Source of the DNA: Rhabditophanes sp. KR3021
Taxonomy: Eukaryota > Nematoda > Chromadorea > Rhabditida > Alloionematidae
Assembly (NCBI GenBank): GCA_963281155.1
Contig: CAUJLY010000006.1
Coordinates: 124,001 to 188,000, forward strand
Reading direction: 5' to 3'
Length of the DNA stretch: 64,000 nt
This document shows, in pieces, positions 22,059-32,851 of this stretch; positions within the stretch are counted from its first letter, which is position 1, and the number at the start of each line of letters is the position of its first letter. The translations under genes were made by a program, and so were the position numbers. The notes below the pieces were generated by a model, which ran no database searches, was not told where the DNA came from, and was given only the letters and a program-made list of their open reading frames with translations.

Positions 22059-22553
22059 TTACATGTCTTCATAACTTTCGCAAGAAAATGTAATGTTTGT
22101 TTGAATAGGTGCCAATGGGTAATACGGGCTTGTCTTTTCTGTAACGTCTTTAAAAATATGAAATCCTCCTGATAATGAAATTCTTAATCCAGTGTTTAAG
22201 AAGGATACATTTCTATCATGATAACAACGATTTTTCTCTTTTGGAAAAATGGTACACGTAATATTAAACTTTTCTTTTAAATTACCTTTCATTTTTCTCC
22301 AAGCTTCTTCATCTTGTTCCTTTCCGAAAAATGCTGTATATATTTTTATAGATTTTATTTCCTTATATATTTTGTTGATTGATTTTAAGAATAAAAATAG
22401 ATCGTCTCTATTCCAATCCTCTTGAATAACGTATCTATCATACATTTCTAATTCCGTGCAAGATTCTGGTACGAATTCCAATTTATCTATACCAGATCTT
22501 AACACCCTAATCCAAGTTGTTTTCTTGACATGACAAAAGATAGAAGAATGCAA
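22059..22553 (-). pseudogene. MITD1-like C-terminal (phospholipase-D-like) domain protein, 5' disrupted
   Basis: A 164-codon frame. Residues about 65-150 resemble the C-terminal domain of MITD1, a membrane-binding PLD-like fold: EIKSIKIYTAFFG, EEAWRKMKGNLKEKF, RCYHDRNVSFLNTG and LSGGFHIFKDV (the family's HDR...NG...GLDIY). MITD1 acts with ESCRT-III in abscission. The upstream exon seems to continue at 22554-22611 (EYGAALLFNCIE), where a hAT element is inserted, and an in-frame stop separates the two parts unless a small intron with a weak donor (GTCAAT) is used. Either a pseudogene or a gene whose 5' exons were broken by the hAT. Confidence 0.55.
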
Positions 22554-22611
22554 ATTATTGACTTTTTTTTCTCAATACAATTAAATAGTAAAGCAGCTCC
22601 ATATTCATAGG

Positions 22612-23242
22612 CAGTGGTGCCGATAATATGATCATGCTCATTTTTGCTCATATATCAGATCAGTTTATTTTGGCATGTGATCAACTGATTATTTTTTTAT
22701 AATTGAAAGATCGTTCTAAAACTGAATACAAGATGTTCTTAAAGCCTTATTGTAACCAAAAATACTTTTATCGTTATACATATATTTTAAATAATGTTAT
22801 TTTACGTCTTTAAAAATGGTTAAAGTTACATCAAATGCATTATGACAATGTTTTTTTTACCTGATTCAAAAATAAGATGTAAAAATTGTACAGATTCTTC
22901 AAAAGATAAAAATGAGCAAAACATCAAGTTACTTTGTAAATGAAGTTAAAACTAAAAAATTTGCTTCTTTTCGATTGTCACTATTATTTATACCAGCTAC
23001 TTCTTCTGCACTAGAAAGATTATTTTCTGTGTCTAATTTAGAGACTAGTGGCATTAAAAATAGGACATCCGAAAGACTTTTGTCGGCTAAGATGTTTTTA
23101 AGAACATTTAATAAGGATGAAAATAATAATAATATTTTTAGTTTTAAGTTACATTTAAATCACTATTTTACTTTAATAAACATTTTTTTAACTTTTGCTC
23201 ATATTTGATCATTTATCAGATCATTTTATTTTGGCATCACTG
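22612..23242 (+). mobile_element. Short hAT element with transposase C-terminal remnant
   Basis: 631 bp with inverted ends CAGTGGTGCCGATAATATGA and (right-end complement) CAGTGATGCCAAAATAAAAT, each followed inward by GATC and a GCTCAT motif. The 8-bp duplication expected for hAT is imperfect (ATTCCTTA versus CCTATGAA on the reverse strand). Inside, 22912-23208 encodes a hAT dimerisation-domain remnant (LFIPATSSALERLFSVSNLE, then RTSERLLSAKMFLRT). It is non-autonomous, lies next to the MITD1-like frame and probably disrupts it. Confidence 0.8.
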
Positions 23243-23672
23243 TAAGGAATAGCTTTGTTGGATGGCGGTGATACTTTCGCAAGTGAACAAAAAACAGAAT
23301 TTCTAGTTGAGACACAAATTGGAATGCATAAAATGTGTTAACGTGTTACACATTGGTAATAATAGGCATTTTAATTGTTTAATCAAATCTGAGTACGTAA
23401 ACACAGCAATTGTTGTTATATTTATATTATTACAAATAAACATCATAATGAATGCATTTATTTGAACATTTTTTTGCTTCTTTTACATTGATGTTTTGTT
23501 TAAAGGATATTAGATTGAAACTATTTACTTTTATTGACATTAGAAAAATCAATTTTATAAAAAAACTAGAACTGTAATAGGTACATAAAATTGCAATATT
23601 TGATGAGCTTTATTCAAAATTAAAAATGAATATTTATACTTGATTAAAAAATAGTATATTTTTATTAGAAGA
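23243..23672. other. Short intergenic region
   Basis: Flank of the hAT and 3' side of the UFD1 pseudogene. No feature recognised. Confidence 0.4.
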
Positions 23673-24622
23673 TTATCTTCTTGTATTAGATCCTTTCCCC
23701 AAAAATTTCAGATTGTAAATAATATTATTCTGGACGTCCAATTCCTTTTGCATGGCAATTCGATTTTTATAATCATACCGAATAAAACTGACTGAACCAG
23801 GCTTGTAATTTAAATCAACAATCATTTCTGGTAAAACTCTTCTTCCTAGAGGACTTGCTTCTTTCTCTACTTTTCTTAATACCACCCAATCTATTTCCAT
23901 GCCCAAATTGTTTTTCTAATATCACCTTTGCCAAGGGTAGTTCAGGTGCTTTAGGCATTTCAGTATTAATTTTTACTGGTTCTACGTAATCAGTTGGTGC
24001 TTCAAACTCAACGTTTAAATCACAATCTGCAACACAGCATGCTTTCGCTGGTTTTAATTCAGTCACTTCTACTGCATATTCCTCTTCACTATAAAAAAAT
24101 GTAAATATATCACCCTGTGAAAAGGTAACATATTTAGCCAATTCCGTTGCTAGTACTACTTTGGGATCAGTTAAATCTAAAAATCTTACTGACTGCGGCT
24201 TGAATTTAGCATATGTTGCTTTAGGCAACTGAACATAACTGATTTTAATAGTTTCACCGCCCGAGAAATTTAACATTTTTAAAACCTAAAATATATTCGT
24301 TGAGAAGTATAATTTTAACTTACCCATTTAGGAACAAAGCAACACCTACATGAGTAAATTTACTACGTTCATTATTTGAAACACAAAACATCATCGGATA
24401 AGCTTGTCTTTACATTAACTGCTGCAAAAATGATGGTGGCAATAACAACTATCATAAACAAAGTTATTAATAAGGCAAATTAAGTCATATTACTTTTCCG
24501 CCATGATCTAAAGTTTCAAATTGCTCCTCATTAATGCTTCCACTCATGCACATGGGTAAACATCTTAATACTCTTGAAATTTCATTTACAGATTCGTCAT
24601 ATAAAAATATTTCTCCTATATT
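23673..24622 (-). pseudogene. UFD1 (ubiquitin fusion degradation 1) pseudogene
   Basis: Colinear pieces of UFD1 in changing frames: RVLRCLPMCMSGS and HGGKVI (24500-24600), YPMMFCVSNNERSKFTHVGV (24340-24400), VPKW before a 44-bp GTAAGT intron at about 24324, then VLKMLNFSGGETIKI, LPKATYAKFKPQSVRFLDL and GDIFTFFYSEEEY (the double-psi barrel N-domain). After GHGNRL the frame slips near 23890 into KPGSVSFIRY and FLGKGSNTRR, the family's C-terminal motifs. UFD1 with NPL4 is the Cdc48/p97 adaptor for ERAD. At least three frameshifts or stops and a missing segment after THVGV make it non-functional. Confidence 0.88.
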
Positions 24623-24624
24623 AA

Positions 24625-25220
24625 TATAAAATAATGGGAAATTATAATCTCAAACAATTAAGTACTTAAAGACATCTGACTTTGTTTATAAATAATGCGT
24701 AAACTTTAATATTCATTTTGAAAAGCTTTATTTAAACACAAACATTAATTACAAAATAATAATAAATAAAATGAGTAACAAATTGTTGTTCATTCTGATA
24801 ATATTTTATTAAATTAAAAATAGAAGTTGAACCAATGAAGATGATATGGAAGATCGAAGTTCAAAAAATATAGCTGCACTATAAATAAATTGTGCATGAA
24901 TAATTACTCACTGTTACCGGAACAATGGCAAAGAACAATTCACACAGATTGCATCACATAATAAATATGATTATGTTTTATAAATATATATTTCACGTAC
25001 ATCATAATCCCAACTTTTTATAAAAATTGTAAATTAAACTAGAAAATATCTTAACAAATCACATTTATTATTAAGGATGAGATAAAAATGAGCTATTCAT
25101 TTATGAATACACTACAAACATATCACATTTACACATTAAACAGCGTGATTATTATTTTACTATATTAATCTATGGACCGAAATCACTTTTTATCATCTTA
25201 TCAATCGGTCTTTAGAATAT
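24625..25220. other. Intergenic region upstream of COMT
   Basis: AT-rich; no frame recognised. Leads into the repeat array at 25222-25355. Confidence 0.4.
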
Positions 25221-25221
25221 C

Positions 25222-25355
25222 ATCAACCAGAAAATAAGTAGTTGATGTACTTTATTATCAGGAAAAGTGTTGCTGATGTATTTAGTTATTGTAAAAAGCG
25301 AGTGTTGATGTATTTAATATCGGGAAAGTGAGTTGCTGATGTATTTCATTATCAA
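25222..25355 (+). repeat. Four imperfect tandem units upstream of COMT
   Basis: About 32-bp units sharing (G)TTGATGTA(T)TTNATTATC followed by a GGGAAAGTGA-like core: GTTGATGTACTTTATTATC, GCTGATGTATTTAGTTATTG, GTTGATGTATTTAATATC and GCTGATGTATTTCATTATC. Each contains GATA-like TTATC or a variant. They end about 110 bp upstream of the COMT start codon, so a regulatory role is plausible but not shown. Confidence 0.6.
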
Positions 25356-25466
25356 TTAAATGATGTCAGATTTACACAAAATAGTATAAATACTTGATGA
25401 AAATATCATTTTAGATTCTTTCTAAATTGAAAGACAATTTCAAAAAATATTTTTATTTTAGATAAA

Positions 25467-26293
25467 ATGTCACTTACTACTCCAGTTGCTGCTGTTGTTG
25501 CCAAAAGTTATGATACAAATGCCGATCCAATCGCCAAGTATTGTGTGGCTCATACTGCCAAACCAACGGAATTGGAGCAAAAGATCGCTCAAGACACTTT
25601 AGACAACCATGAAAAAAGAGGCATGCTAGGTAAATTCAAATATTCTAAACATATTATGACCTTTTTAGGAGCTCCTGAAGTACTTCAAGCAGGAAAAAAC
25701 TTTATCAAATTAATTAAAGCCAAAAGATGTTTTGACATTGGTAAGTAAATAATTTTTTCTAAAATTATAAGATTTTGTAGGTACTTTTACTGGAGCTTCT
25801 GCCGTAGCCTGGGCAACAGCTCTTCCTGAAGATGGAAAAGTTGTTTCATTTGATATTTCACACAACGCTTTAGATCAAATTGGAAGACCAAATATTGAAA
25901 ATGTTTCTGAAATTGCAAAGAAAATTGAATTTGTAAAAGGACCAGCTTTAAATGCTTTGGATTGTCTTATTGCCAATGGAGAAAGCGGAACTTATGATTT
26001 TGCATTTGTTGATGCAGACAAAGTCAATTATTCCAATTATCATGAACGTGTTATGAAGTTGCTCAGATCTTCTGGAGTCATTATTTATGACAATGCTTTG
26101 TGGGGTAATAATAAATATGCAACGTTTTTATTTAAATTTATTTATTTTAGATGGACTTGTTATCGATGCTTCTGCTAATGATCAAGACACAACTGCAATT
26201 AGGGCTATCAATGAAAATGTTTTTAAAGATCCAAATTGTTCCAATATGCTTTTTAATGTTGGTGATGGTATTCATATTGTCTTTAAAAATTAA
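25467..26293 (+). CDS. Catechol/caffeoyl-CoA-type O-methyltransferase, three exons
   Basis: Exons 25467-25740, 25781-26104 and 26151-26293 join in frame to 246 aa; introns of 40 and 46 bp are GTAAGT...TTGTAG and GTAATA...TTTTAG. The enzyme transfers a methyl group from SAM to a hydroxyl, in nematodes the COMT group linked to catecholamine metabolism. The SAM site is CFDIGTFTGASAVAWA with the acidic VVSFDIS strand; VDADKVNYSNYHERV and IIYDNALW are the metal/SAM-binding and catalytic strands. A TTTTATTTTAG immediately 5' of ATAAAATG could be a spliced-leader acceptor. No lesion. The family is clear; the substrate is not. Confidence 0.92.
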
Positions 26294-26515
26294 GAATACG
26301 ATTATTGCACTTACGTACAAATAGATATTACTAAGTATATAAAAGTGAAGGTTATTATTATACATACAACATATTATTTCTAGATGCAATTAATACGTTC
26401 ATTTATGACTTGTCTTTTATATTTTCAAATTTTTATAACGATTGATAAGCATATACTTTTTCACTAACTAATTTTTTAATAAATTGATTTTAACAAATAC
26501 TTTCCGAACTATTGT

Positions 26516-27441
26516 ATGCACTTAGCAATGAAGTACGAATATTTACCAAATTTATTTAAGACTAATTTTTTCACAGATGCTAAATTAAAATTCAGTGATG
26601 GTTCTATGCTCGTATCAAGAATGATTTTAGCTGGACATAGCAAATATTTTTATGAATTATTTACTAAAGATGCTACTTAAAGTAATTTAGGTTTGGTTCA
26701 ATAATATTTTATTTTTAGTCAATTTTGATATAGAGAAGCTAAAACTAACAGATTTTAAAATATATTATGAGTATGTTCGTTTTGGAACTGATTTTAAAAT
26801 TGATGGTGATAAAATGATGTCTTTATTGAATGTTCAAATTAAATTGAATTTAAATGATTTAAAGGTAAGTATTTTTGTTACAATCAATTTTATTTTTACA
26901 GATCAAATTAATTGAATGGATTAATGATAAAGATTTTATTATTTATCAAGGCGTTTTATATGAAAACACAAATAATTCGACACTCGAGGAATATAATGAT
27001 TTATCTAAAAAATCGATAGCTATTAATTTTGAAGCTCTATGTGATATTAAGGCATTTGATTCTTTTTCACGGGATAATTTTGTAAGACTTATGGATAAGA
27101 GTTTTATTAAAGAACAAGATCAATGTATCGTCCTTGATGTAATAACACGTTGGATTGAATATGATTTTAATATTAGAAACTTGGATTGGCTTTATTTCAT
27201 TTCATTAATTAATTTCGACCAAATTGATGCTATAACTTTAAGTGATTATGTGAAGGAAAATCCAAACATTTTCACTATTCCTGAGCTCAGCCACTTTTTA
27301 CATTTTAAACTGACTGAAAAGGTTATTGTTAAAAAGATTTTACAACCAACAGGATTTTCAAAGATGCTTTTATGTAGGTCATTAAAAGTTATTATAATTA
27401 TTTATTTTAGTCGGAGGACTACACAATATTTTATCAAATAA
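26516..27441 (+). pseudogene. BTB-BACK protein pseudogene (kelch end lost)
   Basis: Exons 26516-about 26692, 26719-26864 and 26902-about 27375. BTB: TDAKLKFSDGSMLVSRMILA, HSKYFYELFT and FDIEKLKLTDFKIYYEYVRF; BACK: AINFEALCDIKAFDSF and DQCIVLDVITRWIEYDF. A TAA interrupts the BTB after FTKDAT, where related proteins have a sense codon, and the intron after it has a weak donor (GTTTGG). After SKMLL a GTAGGT intron leads to GGLHNILSNN and a stop where the kelch repeats should begin. BTB-BACK-kelch proteins are cullin-3 substrate adaptors. A paralogue lies at 53872-54998. Confidence 0.72.
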
Positions 27442-27945
27442 TTGAATTAATTTAATCTTTTTTATCTATTACTTATATATCATTTTAATTTGATAATGAA
27501 CAAAATCAAAAATAGTGGATTTGTTCCTTTGAATTTTGTTTATAATGTTTTCTCTATATATTTTGCAAATTGTGTAACATTTAAAACAACTTTGTTGAAT
27601 TATATTTATTACACACCTATTTTAAAGTTCCAACACTACAAAGTCATGCTATTATGGACTAATCATCCTAGTCTGTATGCGTTTTGTTACACAAATTGTG
27701 CTGTATATAATCTAGTAAAATCAAAGTAAATGACAAGATTGAATAATCTAGATGCATGCACATCGACAGCAGACGTATAATTGTCATGCATGCAGCTTAC
27801 CTTTTGAATAATACCGACTTTGTTAAATAAATTTAAGGAGGATCTTCCTTTGATTTATCACACGCAATAACTTTAGATATCGTCCTACTATATAGAGCCA
27901 CTTTTCTGTTCATAATTATCAGCAAATTTATTCAACTATTCAACA
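27442..27945. other. Intergenic
   Basis: A 79-codon frame at 27490-27729 shows no motif or plausible start context. Nothing else recognised. Confidence 0.35.
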
Positions 27946-28527
27946 ATGTCCGTCGTTCAAAAATAACTTCCAGCACTTTCTTCCGATAAGGGTGAATTGT
28001 ATCCTCCAGTATGTGTTATTAATCAATCTGGCACCTTAACTCAAATGGTTAATGGCAAATCTAATCCACCTTAATATATATTAATATTAATCAACCTTTT
28101 TAGATCTTGAAATGGAACGAATTGATTTAAGTCAGTGTAACACATTTTGTTTGAAAACATTATTGCTTACTGCCAATTTTATGATGCCCTTTCTCCAATT
28201 ACCGAAACTTCTACTGAGGATGAAATTAAAACCCATGATGAAAAAATTAAACAATTTAATGTTTAATTTCTCAAGGATATTCAAGAATATAACTTCTGCC
28301 TCATTTTAGCTGCTGATTTCTTAGATATGACTAATTTATTTACACTTTTATGTGGCGACGTGGCTGACGCAATGAGAGGTAAAACTACCGAAGAATTACG
28401 TGAAATGTATGATATCGAAGACGATTTTACTCAAGAAGATCGTGATATGGTATGTTTAGAAAAACTTATTTAATTTGTTAATTTATTATTTTAGCTTGCC
28501 AAACAAAACGATTGGATTGATGAATAA
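27946..28527 (+). pseudogene. SKP1-related (Skr-like) pseudogene
   Basis: The C-terminal SKP1 half is clear: FLKDIQEYNFCLILAADFLD, then LLCGDVADAMRGKTTEELRE, DIEDDFTQEDRDM, a 45-bp intron, and LAKQNDWIDE with stop. The N-terminal part (start MSVVQK, then a stop; DLEMERIDLSQCNTFCLKT; YDALSPITETSTEDEIK) is broken by stops and a frame change, including TAA before FLKD. SKP1 links F-box proteins to cullin-1. Several lesions, so a pseudogene of a duplicated skr gene. Confidence 0.82.
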
Positions 28528-29045
28528 ATGGAGTTGTATCTAATATTTAATTATAAATTTTTTTGAATAAACTATTTAATTGATCTTCTCTTTTTTAAAT
28601 ATGTGAAAAACTGAAAATATTTTAATGTGCTCTAATAACACAAGCGTTGTCTATATAGGTTCGATCTATTACTTGACCAAATTAATTACTTTCTTTTTGC
28701 AAACTTTTACTAATCTCTGATGAATCTTTTTTATATCATGAATACGCCAGCGTACTGTTCTTAATAGAGATTAGTTTAGCATAACACGGTCTTGTCCATA
28801 TACTATTTATAACCTGCCTTGTTTTTGAAAAATGACATGAATATATCTATATTTGTTTACACAGAGAGGTTTTGTTGTCGTTATTTTTACATTTCTACGA
28901 AACAACAAAATTAATAAATTAACTTTTTCTCAAAGGGATTATTGTTTACAAATATTTTAAAAAATAATAACATTGATACAAATAGATGCAAATTTACAAA
29001 TTTTTAATAGTTTACTATGTATTTAAAATATAAACTAAATTATTT
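28528..29045. other. Intergenic
   Basis: No feature recognised; AT-rich. Confidence 0.4.
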
Positions 29046-29205
29046 AAGTACATTAAAAATCATTTTCAAAATCATCATAAATTGTTTCATTAATTGTATT
29101 TAATGATTTTTGAACATCATTTTCCAAAAGAATAAAAGAAGGATCACATTTTGTGTTACAGAATGACCAAGTAGACCTTAACTTACTAATTTCATTGTAA
29201 CATTT
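29046..29205 (-). other. Possible terminal-exon remnant, unrecognised
   Basis: An open stretch ending in a stop at 29046 reads SKLRSTWSFCNTKCDPSF...ENDF. It has Cys residues and no upstream exon that I can place. It may be chance or a decayed last exon. Confidence 0.2.
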
Positions 29206-29394
29206 ATTATTATGTTATTTTTCAACAAGTAACAAATGTGGTCTTGTATTTGTATGTTCTTGTTTATATGATACATTAACATTGTGTCTGATATCTCAGG
29301 TAGATTAGTGGAATTATATCTATCCACGTCTCCTTCATGGAGTCCCCCCTCCTTTATTCCCGACTTAAATAAATAAAGTTATTCATATAAAATA
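29206..29394. other. Spacer before LINE copy B
   Basis: No feature recognised. Confidence 0.3.
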
Positions 29395-30340
29395 TCTATC
29401 ACATTGTTTTTGTTATATTTATTTAAAATACCCTATTTCAATAATATACATGCAAAAACAGAATACCATTAATAATCATCATACAATAATTGGGGTAGAG
29501 ACTAAACAACTCTCTATTAATAACTAACTTTTTAAACCTATTTACACCGGGCTTAGTGGACAGCCTTGTCTTACTCCTTTTAACAGTTGGATTTCGGTGT
29601 TTTCCACCTCCGCCAGCATGCCATCGTTCAATTCCATGACGGCTTCAATCAGTTGCTTTTGGACTCCCAGCTTTGCTAACATCAAAAACACACAAGACCG
29701 GATTACAGTGTCAAATGCTTTCGCATAATCCACAAACAGCATCCCAACATCGGCTCTGTACTCGTATGCTTTTCCAAAATGCTCTCAACAACAAGGATAG
29801 CATCTGCAGTACTGACTCCTTTTCGGAGACCATGTTGATATGGTCCGATTTCAGTGGCAAGAGTCGGATTGAGTCTTGGGAGAATGAGACCGGCGTATAT
29901 CTTGTAGACGTGGGATGTGAGACTTAGCGGGCGGTAATCTCCAGCATCTTTCCTGCAGCCTTTCTTAAAGAGGAGTAGTAGCTTAGAATCCTTCCACCTT
30001 GTGGGCGATTTCCTTTCTTCCAGATAACGATTGAAGCGTTTCAGCAGGTAAGGTGCAGTCCATTCAACACAAGCCTTGATCTCGTCACCGCATATTTTGC
30101 CAGGTCCACTCATTTTACCCGTCGGAGCTCTTTTGATGGCAGTATACACTTCTTCTAGAATGAATGGTGATGTGTCATCAAAGTTGCAGTACTCCAACTC
30201 CAGCTTAGCAAAGGCTTTTTGACTCCTCTCAGTATCGGTCTTGCTGAGTCCATAGAGAGATCCGTAAAAGGTGGTGATGTCTTCCTTCTTTATTTGGATG
30301 ATGTCTTTTCCCAGCATCAATTCTCTTGCTTTTTTTATAT
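29395..30340 (-). mobile_element. LINE (RTE/CR1-like) fragment with reverse transcriptase, copy B
   Basis: The minus strand encodes the first half of a LINE reverse transcriptase: KMSGPGKICGDEIKAC (fingers), RWKDSKLLLLFKKG, AGDYRPLSLTSHVYKI, GPYQHGLRKG, then motif A LFVDYAKAFDTV and motif B KGVRQGCPLSP. One frameshift separates 30320-29703 from 29742-29542. Motif C (YxDD) and everything after it are deleted, because the sequence joins directly to the 3' tail at 29395-29530, shared with copy A (ATTGGGGTAGAGACT against CTTGGGGTGGAGATT). Dead element. Confidence 0.85.
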
Positions 30341-30479
30341 GTACATACTTTAAACTTTACAAGTAAATGATCAATTTGATAAATTTGTATTTGAAAATAT
30401 ATTTGGAAACGTTCAATTATTGGTCATTAGAAGAACGTTCAAATATCTAATATTCAAATGATAATAGATTTTAATTTGT

Positions 30480-31435
30480 TTCAATTTCATCATCAGTGAT
30501 GCTTTTAGACACAAAAAATAATAAAATTACAAGAATACTGTTCCATAAAATATTAATCAAAACCAAAAATGCGAATTCAAATGTTGTTAAACAATAACCT
30601 CTGCAAAATTTAAAATAATTTGAATGAAACAAACTTACTCAGCAATTAGTAAATAACGGTATAAAAAGCCAACTAAATTATTAGACAATTCTATTGTGGT
30701 AGCATGAATCTCCCCCAAAACAGATACCATCATTAAATTTTGATTCAAATATGACGATACACCATGAGCAATCACAAATGCATAAGTAAAGATATGTCAT
30801 TTTACCAAGACATCCCTTTCCACTTCATTTTAGGGGAGCATCTTAAAGCGATTGCATGAAGCAATGCATACCCCATTTCATTTTACTTAACACACATTTA
30901 CGTTTTTATCATCATTTGTTATTATGTTATTTTGCACACCTTAGATTAACCATATTTTTTAGTTTTAGATTACCGGAGTTAGGTTTACACTAATCGAACC
31001 GGGTATATTATTAATCTGCAAGTCAACAGATTTGTTCATCATATTTTATAGTGGTTCTAAGGTGGCCACAGATTCTTATAGTTTATCTCAGTAAAAGCTT
31101 ATAAAGATATCCCTTTCCTTTATCTTTACATCGGTGATTCCCTTAAGAGTGGTAACAGCCTCAATCTAATCTTATTATTTTTACTCATATGAATTTGATT
31201 GCTCTATGCCCATTTGGTTTATTATTCGAGTGATAATGTAAAAAGTATCAGTCATTATAGATGAATATAGTATACGTTTGTATTTTTTGATTTCTGCCAT
31301 TTTTATAGAAATATAAAATAAAAGAATGTTCAAAGTTAAACCCAAAGTGAAAACAGTTTTGTCATTAATAGACAACGCTTCTTTCAAATAATGAACACAA
31401 TTGCTAGACTTGTCTAAAATCGTCGTGTTTAGCAT
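30480..31435 (-). pseudogene. Serpentine chemoreceptor (7TM) gene, 3'-truncated
   Basis: Exon 1 (31435 to about 31184) encodes two membrane helices (FTLGLTLNILLFYISI, YKRILYSSIMTDTFYII). A later exon (about 30800-30645) gives FVIAHGVSSYL and the YRY signature in LSNLVGFLYRYLLIA. Across a 40-bp intron (ending TTTTGCAG at 30603) follows GYCLTTFEFAFLVLIN and IETN-stop. This matches nematode str/srd-like odorant receptors (N-terminus, TM1-4). Helices 5-7 are missing, and the first intron is about 370 bp, long for this region. Probably a truncated pseudogene, although exons could exist that I missed. Confidence 0.65.
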
Positions 31436-32851
31436 TGTAAATTATCACAAATAATTGAAATAGCAGTTTCAATATTTAATATCTGACTTTTTAAAAAGTT
31501 TTTGCTTTGAAATAAATGAATCTTGCATGTCATTTATATTTGTATCATAATATTTTGATACAAAAAATGATACGATTCATTCATAATTAATTAATGAAAT
31601 TACCTTAGACAGAAAAACAAATATTAATTTACAAATTTGTCCTTATTAATATTTAAAACGATGAAATAATAATATTGATAATGAATAAGATATTATCCAT
31701 ATTGATGTACCTTTTATTTTATATGTATATTTTTATCCTTTTTACCAAATAAACCCCTTTAGATAACTATCTGTATTCCTACGAATCATCACTACTATAT
31801 TATTTAAGTTATCGTTAAAAGTTAATTAACTTATCAACTTAAGATTCCCTCGGATAATATTTGTTAAACTTTAAGGGTAAGATTGTTTTATATGTTTCGG
31901 TAATTATTGTCATATAATACCCATTTTAGTTGAAGGCTTAGTGTATTGATAATTAAATTAAACTAACTTGTGTTGTGTTGTCTTATTTATTTATAATCAG
32001 CGTAAATTTTGATATAATTGTTGTTTTGTCTACAAAGTTGTGATCATATTATGTCAAAAATGTAGTATTTAATAAATTGCATTATTTGGAATATTTTCTA
32101 CATTGGTACATAGACTGAATACAAATAATCAAATAAATTTATATATTGTAGAGTTTATAAGGTATAAAAAAAGCAATCAAAACCCAATTAATAAACTTTA
32201 TATTAAACAAACTTCAAATAAATTGATTACAACAACCAAACATCTTTATTAAATTGTAATTTGATCTTACTAGCAGTAATTTTTCATTATCTTTAATGTA
32301 TTTATTTGCCTAGCAAAGATCATGACAGTTTAAAGATGAAAGGTAGCATTGATTTTGAGACACACGCCATTTCATATTAAAAGCTAAGAAACAAATATAA
32401 ATGTAACACACACTTAATTTTATCTTATCAAATTTGATAAAGAGATCAAACATAATTAATATTTACACTGATAAAACAAAGATCACTATTTCATTATCAC
32501 AATATTTTATGAAACAATACCACCATTTTACTCATTTAGTAACGATTTAATATTTAAATACAGGAAGCTAATAGTTAGAGGTGATCTATGATTAGTTTAT
32601 TAGAATATTTTTTTGATTTTTTCAACAAATACACGCCAGCTTTAAACTTGACCAAGACGAAATAGCATAGATCAACACCGTGATTGACTTTTTTTAACAC
32701 ACTTTTTTCAGGATAGCTTTATCTTATCAATAAAAATATATCAGGACATCATAATATATTTTTAGATTATCATCTATATTCCACTATCTTATAAACATTA
32801 AGTATATAATGAAGAAGTGATGAATATAGTTATTAAATAAGCTTACGAAAG
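31436..32851. other. 1.4-kb AT-rich region upstream of UGT
   Basis: No frames or RNA genes recognised. Presumably contains the divergent promoters of the chemoreceptor and UGT genes. Confidence 0.45.
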
